Assembly (NCBI RefSeq): GCF_000317475.1
Contig: NC_019729.1
Span: 2,122,501 to 2,186,500 of the forward strand
Origin: Oscillatoria nigro-viridis PCC 7112
GTDB lineage: Bacteria > Cyanobacteriota > Cyanobacteriia > Cyanobacteriales > Microcoleaceae
Length of the DNA: 64,000 bases
Direction: 5' to 3'
Position numbers and translations under genes: made by a program. Within the stretch, counting starts at the first letter, position 1, and the number at the start of each line of letters is the position of its first letter. The notes under the pieces are model-generated. The model worked only from the letters and a program-made list of their open reading frames with translations. It was not told the origin of the DNA and ran no database searches. Positions 60,876-64,000 of the stretch are shown one piece after another.

Positions 60876-60950
60876 AACTTAAGAGCCAATTTTTACTCGA
60901 TTTCAAGCCGAGACAGATATTTCCTACCCCATACAAAGGAGTTGTCAAAA

Positions 60951-61016
60951 ATGAAACTATCGCAACAATTGATGAACCTACGAAACTTTATTGATAAATT
61001 ATATATTGTAGTGTAA
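60951..61016 (+). pseudogene. Truncated 5' end resembling the PEP-CTERM gene
   Basis: AAAGGAGTTGTCAAAAATG followed by AAACTATCGCAACAA resembles AAGGAGTTACAAAAAATG followed by CGATTACGACAATAT at the start of the exported gene at 62448. After about six codons the sequence joins TGATGAACCTACGAAACTTT, which is the same sequence found after the truncated copy at 58334. A 21-codon frame (MKLSQQLMNLRNFIDKLYIV) results, probably without function. It marks a duplication breakpoint. Confidence 0.5.
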
Positions 61017-61077
61017 GATACTTTTTTTGCAGGCATCGAAGTTTAGTATTTTTAATTGTAGCACCAGAAAAATATCA

Positions 61078-61100
61078 CGTAAAAAATCAGTATTTTTACG
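61078..61100. promoter_or_regulatory. Leader palindrome, copy 3
   Basis: CGTAAAAAATCAGTATTTTTACG, perfect 8-bp arms, 46 bases before the start of paralogue 3. About 150 bases of this leader are nearly identical to those of paralogue 1. Confidence 0.6.
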
Positions 61101-61145
61101 GTTAAAACATTTATGAATTAGTCCTAATATATAACCAAATAATTG

Positions 61146-62357
61146 ATGAGTCACTTTGTGAAAGCAAAGCCAATTGATGTGATTAAGCATTTTGCCTTGT
61201 TTTTATTGGCTTTAATCATTTCGGGTGTAATGGCACTGAGCCATGTGTCCGCAGGAGCGACAGCGCCCTCTGACATAGGAATAACCAGGGTGACTGAGTT
61301 GAAATCCGTAGATTTACCGGACAGCAAGACTGTTGAAGGGGAAGGCATTTCTATGAATATCTCAGTACCGTACTTTATTTTACCCATACCGGAAAAGAAG
61401 CTGGATATCAGTAGCCCTTTATCTTTTGTAGTTAGCATTGCCAACAATACACAAAATTTCATTCGAGCTGACAACGACACATTGATTCCAGAACTTGTAG
61501 GGCAAGATGGTCGATCGCTGCCACTACAAATAAGTAGAGATAGACAGTCAAAAATGAGAAATTTGTGCTGGTTAGTGGAGCCAGGAACAACAAGATTATT
61601 CCGCTCAGGCGGACTTGCATGGAATAATAATAAGCTTCAACTCAGAGGTGATGCAGGACTTGGCTACTTTTGGTATTTTGACGAACTCAAGCCCGGAGAG
61701 TATCAGCTTCGATTCATTTATGACAGTCCTGGTGGAAAAGTTTCATGCTATGACGTAGAAACGCAGAAGCTTATGACAGTAAAAGGACTTGGAAAAGGTG
61801 AGGGAGCTACGAATTTCATACCGATTCGAGTGGTTCAACCTGTATCTATTAACAGCAATACACTTGAAATAGATGGCATTCGCTTTGAACTTTTCATGCC
61901 AGAGCGTGTCCTGACAATCCCCTCAAATCAGCCCAATGCTGCAACTTTTGTAAAACTCGCTCTTCGGATTACCAATAAAACTGTAACCTCGTTGCGCTTC
62001 CAACAGTTAAATACAACGTTACAGATTCTAGGACAAGATGGTAAAAAACTTCGTTGGAAAGGACGCGGCGGAGGAAATTTGCTAGCAGGATACAACTGTC
62101 CGTTAGTCGAGCCAGGAGAGAATGTTACTTTCAGTCTAGATGCCAAACTCTTCTGGGAAAATAACTTGCTTTTACTTGGACGCTCTGAACGCTCTGGTGG
62201 CTTCATCTATTTTGATGAGTTCAAGCCCGGTAAGTATCAGATAAGAATTGGGTACAACCCTGGAGCAGAAGTAAGCTGCACACAGGAGCTCTCAGGAGAT
62301 ACATGGAAAGGCTTGGGAGCTACGCCTTTTGTAGGGTTTAACTTAGTCGAGCATTAA
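61146..62357 (+). CDS. Tandem secreted two-domain protein, paralogue 3
   Basis: A 403-residue exported protein from ATG 61146 (MSHFVKAKPIDVIKHFALFL), nearly identical to paralogue 1 over most of its length, including the upstream leader, so a recent tandem duplication. Both domains are complete: domain 1 with LSFVVSIANNTQNFIRADND, CWLVEPGTTRLF, FDELKPGEYQLRFIY; domain 2 with VKLALRITNKTVTSLRFQQL, CPLVEPGENVTFSLDAKLFW, FDEFKPGKYQIRIGY and WKGLGATPFVGFNLVEH. Substitutions such as GIRFELFMPERVLTIP indicate some divergence. Function unknown. Confidence 0.75.
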   Translation: MSHFVKAKPIDVIKHFALFLLALIISGVMALSHVSAGATAPSDIGITRVTELKSVDLPDSKTVEGEGISMNISVPYFILPIPEKKLDISSPLSFVVSIANNTQNFIRADNDTLIPELVGQDGRSLPLQISRDRQSKMRNLCWLVEPGTTRLFRSGGLAWNNNKLQLRGDAGLGYFWYFDELKPGEYQLRFIYDSPGGKVSCYDVETQKLMTVKGLGKGEGATNFIPIRVVQPVSINSNTLEIDGIRFELFMPERVLTIPSNQPNAATFVKLALRITNKTVTSLRFQQLNTTLQILGQDGKKLRWKGRGGGNLLAGYNCPLVEPGENVTFSLDAKLFWENNLLLLGRSERSGGFIYFDEFKPGKYQIRIGYNPGAEVSCTQELSGDTWKGLGATPFVGFNLVEH

Positions 62358-62447
62358 ACTTTAACGACATCACACTTGTCTGTTAGGTAGGATTTCACCC
62401 CTGGTTGATAGTTTTTAAAATTAGTGGTTTGTAAGGAGTTACAAAAA

Positions 62448-64000
62448 ATGCGATTACGACAATATCCCTTGGTATTTTTGACAACAAGCTTGCTGCTCTG
62501 GCTGATGGATTATGGAGCGAGTGCATTCTCTTTTAGTTTGGGCGGTGACACTAGCTCTAAAACCATTTCATACAAAGACCCGGTTAAGGCTGAAGGTAAA
62601 ATAACTGTAAAACAGGTAAAACTTCTCGACCCACCTGCTCAAAGTAGTGACTTTCTGAGGACCCTCCAAACCCTTTTTCAAGGATGGGAATTTAATCCGG
62701 TATCAATAGATGGTAGATTTGAGATAGTAGAAAATCAGCCTTACTACACACCAGAGGCTAACTTCCCAGACGAAGCTACTCACGTAGGGGCTAAATTTCA
62801 ACTCAATTACCTTTACCAGATAGCAGAAAATGGCGTTTCCAGCAGCTTTCACAATAATATTAACAATCTACATTGGATTCAACGGGTAACTAACTATGAA
62901 TTTTTAAACGATCGTAAAGGAGAGCCAAATAATTTCATTGACGTTCCATCTTTTCAGGGTAATCCATTTTACGATCTCCAGTTTCCAGGAATGTTACAAC
63001 CAGGTGTATTCAAAGACTATCCATTCAGGAATAATGTCTCGATAGGTCATACCTTTGACGCTGAACTGTATCTGGTTGAGAAGACAGCAGACAATAAAGT
63101 CTCAATTTACAACGGAATCTCATGGGGATGGACAAACACATTCACTCGTCCTAAAACCACTAAAAAGTTCTCCGACAGCCTCGCCTCCGGTTTGGAAGTA
63201 GACCGTTTTAACCTCTCTGACCTTACTCCAGGTTCCAAATATAGAGCCTGGACAAACAACGACCTCCCCTCCAACCGCTGCAACCCCAACACATTCTTAA
63301 GCACTGACAATGACTCAGGTTTTCAGCTAGGATTTGACGACGACAGTAGCCCTGTAGGAAATGGCTTTGCCTCCGCACTAACTGGTACTGTGGGCAGTAG
63401 TGGGAATATCAACCTCGATGTCCGTGCTGCTGGTGGAGGTGCTCGCGGTCAAGACACAGGCAATTACGAGCTGTTTGTTGATGTTTACGACCCACAAGAA
63501 TCGCCAGATTTTAGCGTAGCAACTAGCGGCGGCGGCGGCTTCGGAAAAGAAAAGCGCGGCCTGACACAGCAAAACCCCATCCTGCCCAATTCTCTCCAAA
63601 ATGGCTGGCAAGTCTTCAACAAAGTTCCCGGCTGCCGCTGGTTTGACCCCCCAACTACTTACGGCTTTGAATTCCAATCTTTGGAAGACACTTTATTTAC
63701 TGAAATTCTTGATTTCCCTGTGGGCGATGACCAGGAATTTACTGTTGCAGTGGGAGACTCGATTCTCGGTAATTTCAGTCCGGGAGATAAATTAGACTTT
63801 ATTTCTTTGTTGGGTTATCCAGTAGATAATTTTAGAATCACTGGGATTGATTCATTATTTGGCCCGACAGCAGAAACAGCATTTCCAATTCAATTAGCTT
63901 TTAAGGAACGGGAAGGAAGTTTCAAGATGCGGCAAATTCCCAAGCCCATTGATGCGGAAGCTGTACCGGAACCGGGGAGTATTTTGGCGGCTAAGGGAAT
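62448..64000 (+). CDS. Exported PEP-CTERM protein, 3' end outside the window
   Basis: An uninterrupted frame of 517 codons from ATG 62448, with AAGGAG nine bases upstream. A signal peptide (LRQYPLVFLTTSLLLWLMDY, then GASAFSFSLGG) opens it. The middle has NVSIGHTFDAELYLVEKT, then LSDLTPGSKYRAWTNND and GTVGSSGNINLDVRAAGGG, resembling a pre-peptidase C-terminal-like beta domain. The last visible residues are EAVPEPGSILAAKG, the start of a PEP-CTERM signal (VPEPGSILA), whose membrane helix and basic tail would follow beyond 64000. The exosortase at 33296 could process it. It was missed by stop-to-stop methods because it is open at the window edge. Confidence 0.85.
   Translation, partial: MRLRQYPLVFLTTSLLLWLMDYGASAFSFSLGGDTSSKTISYKDPVKAEGKITVKQVKLLDPPAQSSDFLRTLQTLFQGWEFNPVSIDGRFEIVENQPYYTPEANFPDEATHVGAKFQLNYLYQIAENGVSSSFHNNINNLHWIQRVTNYEFLNDRKGEPNNFIDVPSFQGNPFYDLQFPGMLQPGVFKDYPFRNNVSIGHTFDAELYLVEKTADNKVSIYNGISWGWTNTFTRPKTTKKFSDSLASGLEVDRFNLSDLTPGSKYRAWTNNDLPSNRCNPNTFLSTDNDSGFQLGFDDDSSPVGNGFASALTGTVGSSGNINLDVRAAGGGARGQDTGNYELFVDVYDPQESPDFSVATSGGGGFGKEKRGLTQQNPILPNSLQNGWQVFNKVPGCRWFDPPTTYGFEFQSLEDTLFTEILDFPVGDDQEFTVAVGDSILGNFSPGDKLDFISLLGYPVDNFRITGIDSLFGPTAETAFPIQLAFKEREGSFKMRQIPKPIDAEAVPEPGSILAAKG

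Noticed and set aside
63107..63677. Minus-strand frames in the last kilobase
   Set aside because: They are shadows of the uninterrupted 517-codon plus-strand gene that continues past the window edge.

Overview
The window is chromosomal DNA of a filamentous cyanobacterium, probably an Oscillatoriales/Microcoleus-type genome. I base this on the very frequent GCGATCGC octamer and its GATCG sub-motifs, the typical cyanobacterial atp1 operon (subunits I, a, c, b', b, delta, alpha, gamma), RpaB, a CCB2/CCB4-like cytochrome b6f assembly factor, a plant-type ferredoxin, a cyanoexosortase locus, many cyanobacteria-specific hypothetical proteins, and heptameric short tandem repeats (AATGACT, CCAATTA, AAATCTA types) in the spacers. 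The genus is inference only.

Layout. 0-6.5 kb: a PIN-type toxin-antitoxin pair cut by the window edge, small secreted or hypothetical genes, toxin-antitoxin debris, a DOPA-dioxygenase-like gene, a small HicB island bounded by a copy of the moaA 3' end, then moaA and a nitrate-reductase-associated gene (molybdenum cofactor and nitrate theme). 7.6-13.9 kb: the ATP synthase operon, with repeat elements in several spacers. 14-16.1 kb: a decayed accessory stretch (DUF2442, tandem XRE genes of which one is dead, a TPR-CHAT relic). 16.2-21.4 kb: two Uma2 paralogues flanking a GTPase gene that is split exactly between codons by an antisense group II intron. 21.7-24.2 kb: ferredoxin, a DUF3326 gene with an in-frame repeat cassette, and a CPBP protease. 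24.4-28.2 kb: a TIGR02587/02588 membrane pair, MazF-like and other toxin-antitoxin modules (several broken) and a frameshifted WD40 gene. 28.2-31.5 kb: radA, rpaB and a CCB-like factor. 31.8-35.6 kb: HpsJ-like protein, exosortase-associated protein, cyanoexosortase, rfbB. 36-45.3 kb: envelope genes (DUF1517, SLH, peptidoglycan-binding propeller), alr, MscS and a patatin. 45.4 kb: tRNA-Ser(GCU). 45.6-51.5 kb: GT11 fucosyltransferase, a solitary TnpB, and a complete IS200/IS605 tnpA-tnpB element. 51.5-58.1 kb: serine hydrolase, NlpC/P60, GT2, cysteine desulfurase, four-carbon-acid sugar kinase.

58.1-64 kb is the most novel part: three tandem paralogous secreted proteins built from one or two copies of a roughly 150-residue beta-rich domain, each preceded by the same leader carrying a 23-nt palindrome. 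Fragments of further copies lie between them, and an exported PEP-CTERM protein follows, cut by the window end. The exosortase at 33 kb could process that protein.

The overall theme is housekeeping energy and envelope genes embedded in a repeat-rich genome where palindromic elements have entered spacers and even reading frames, and where many toxin-antitoxin and defence-like genes are decaying.
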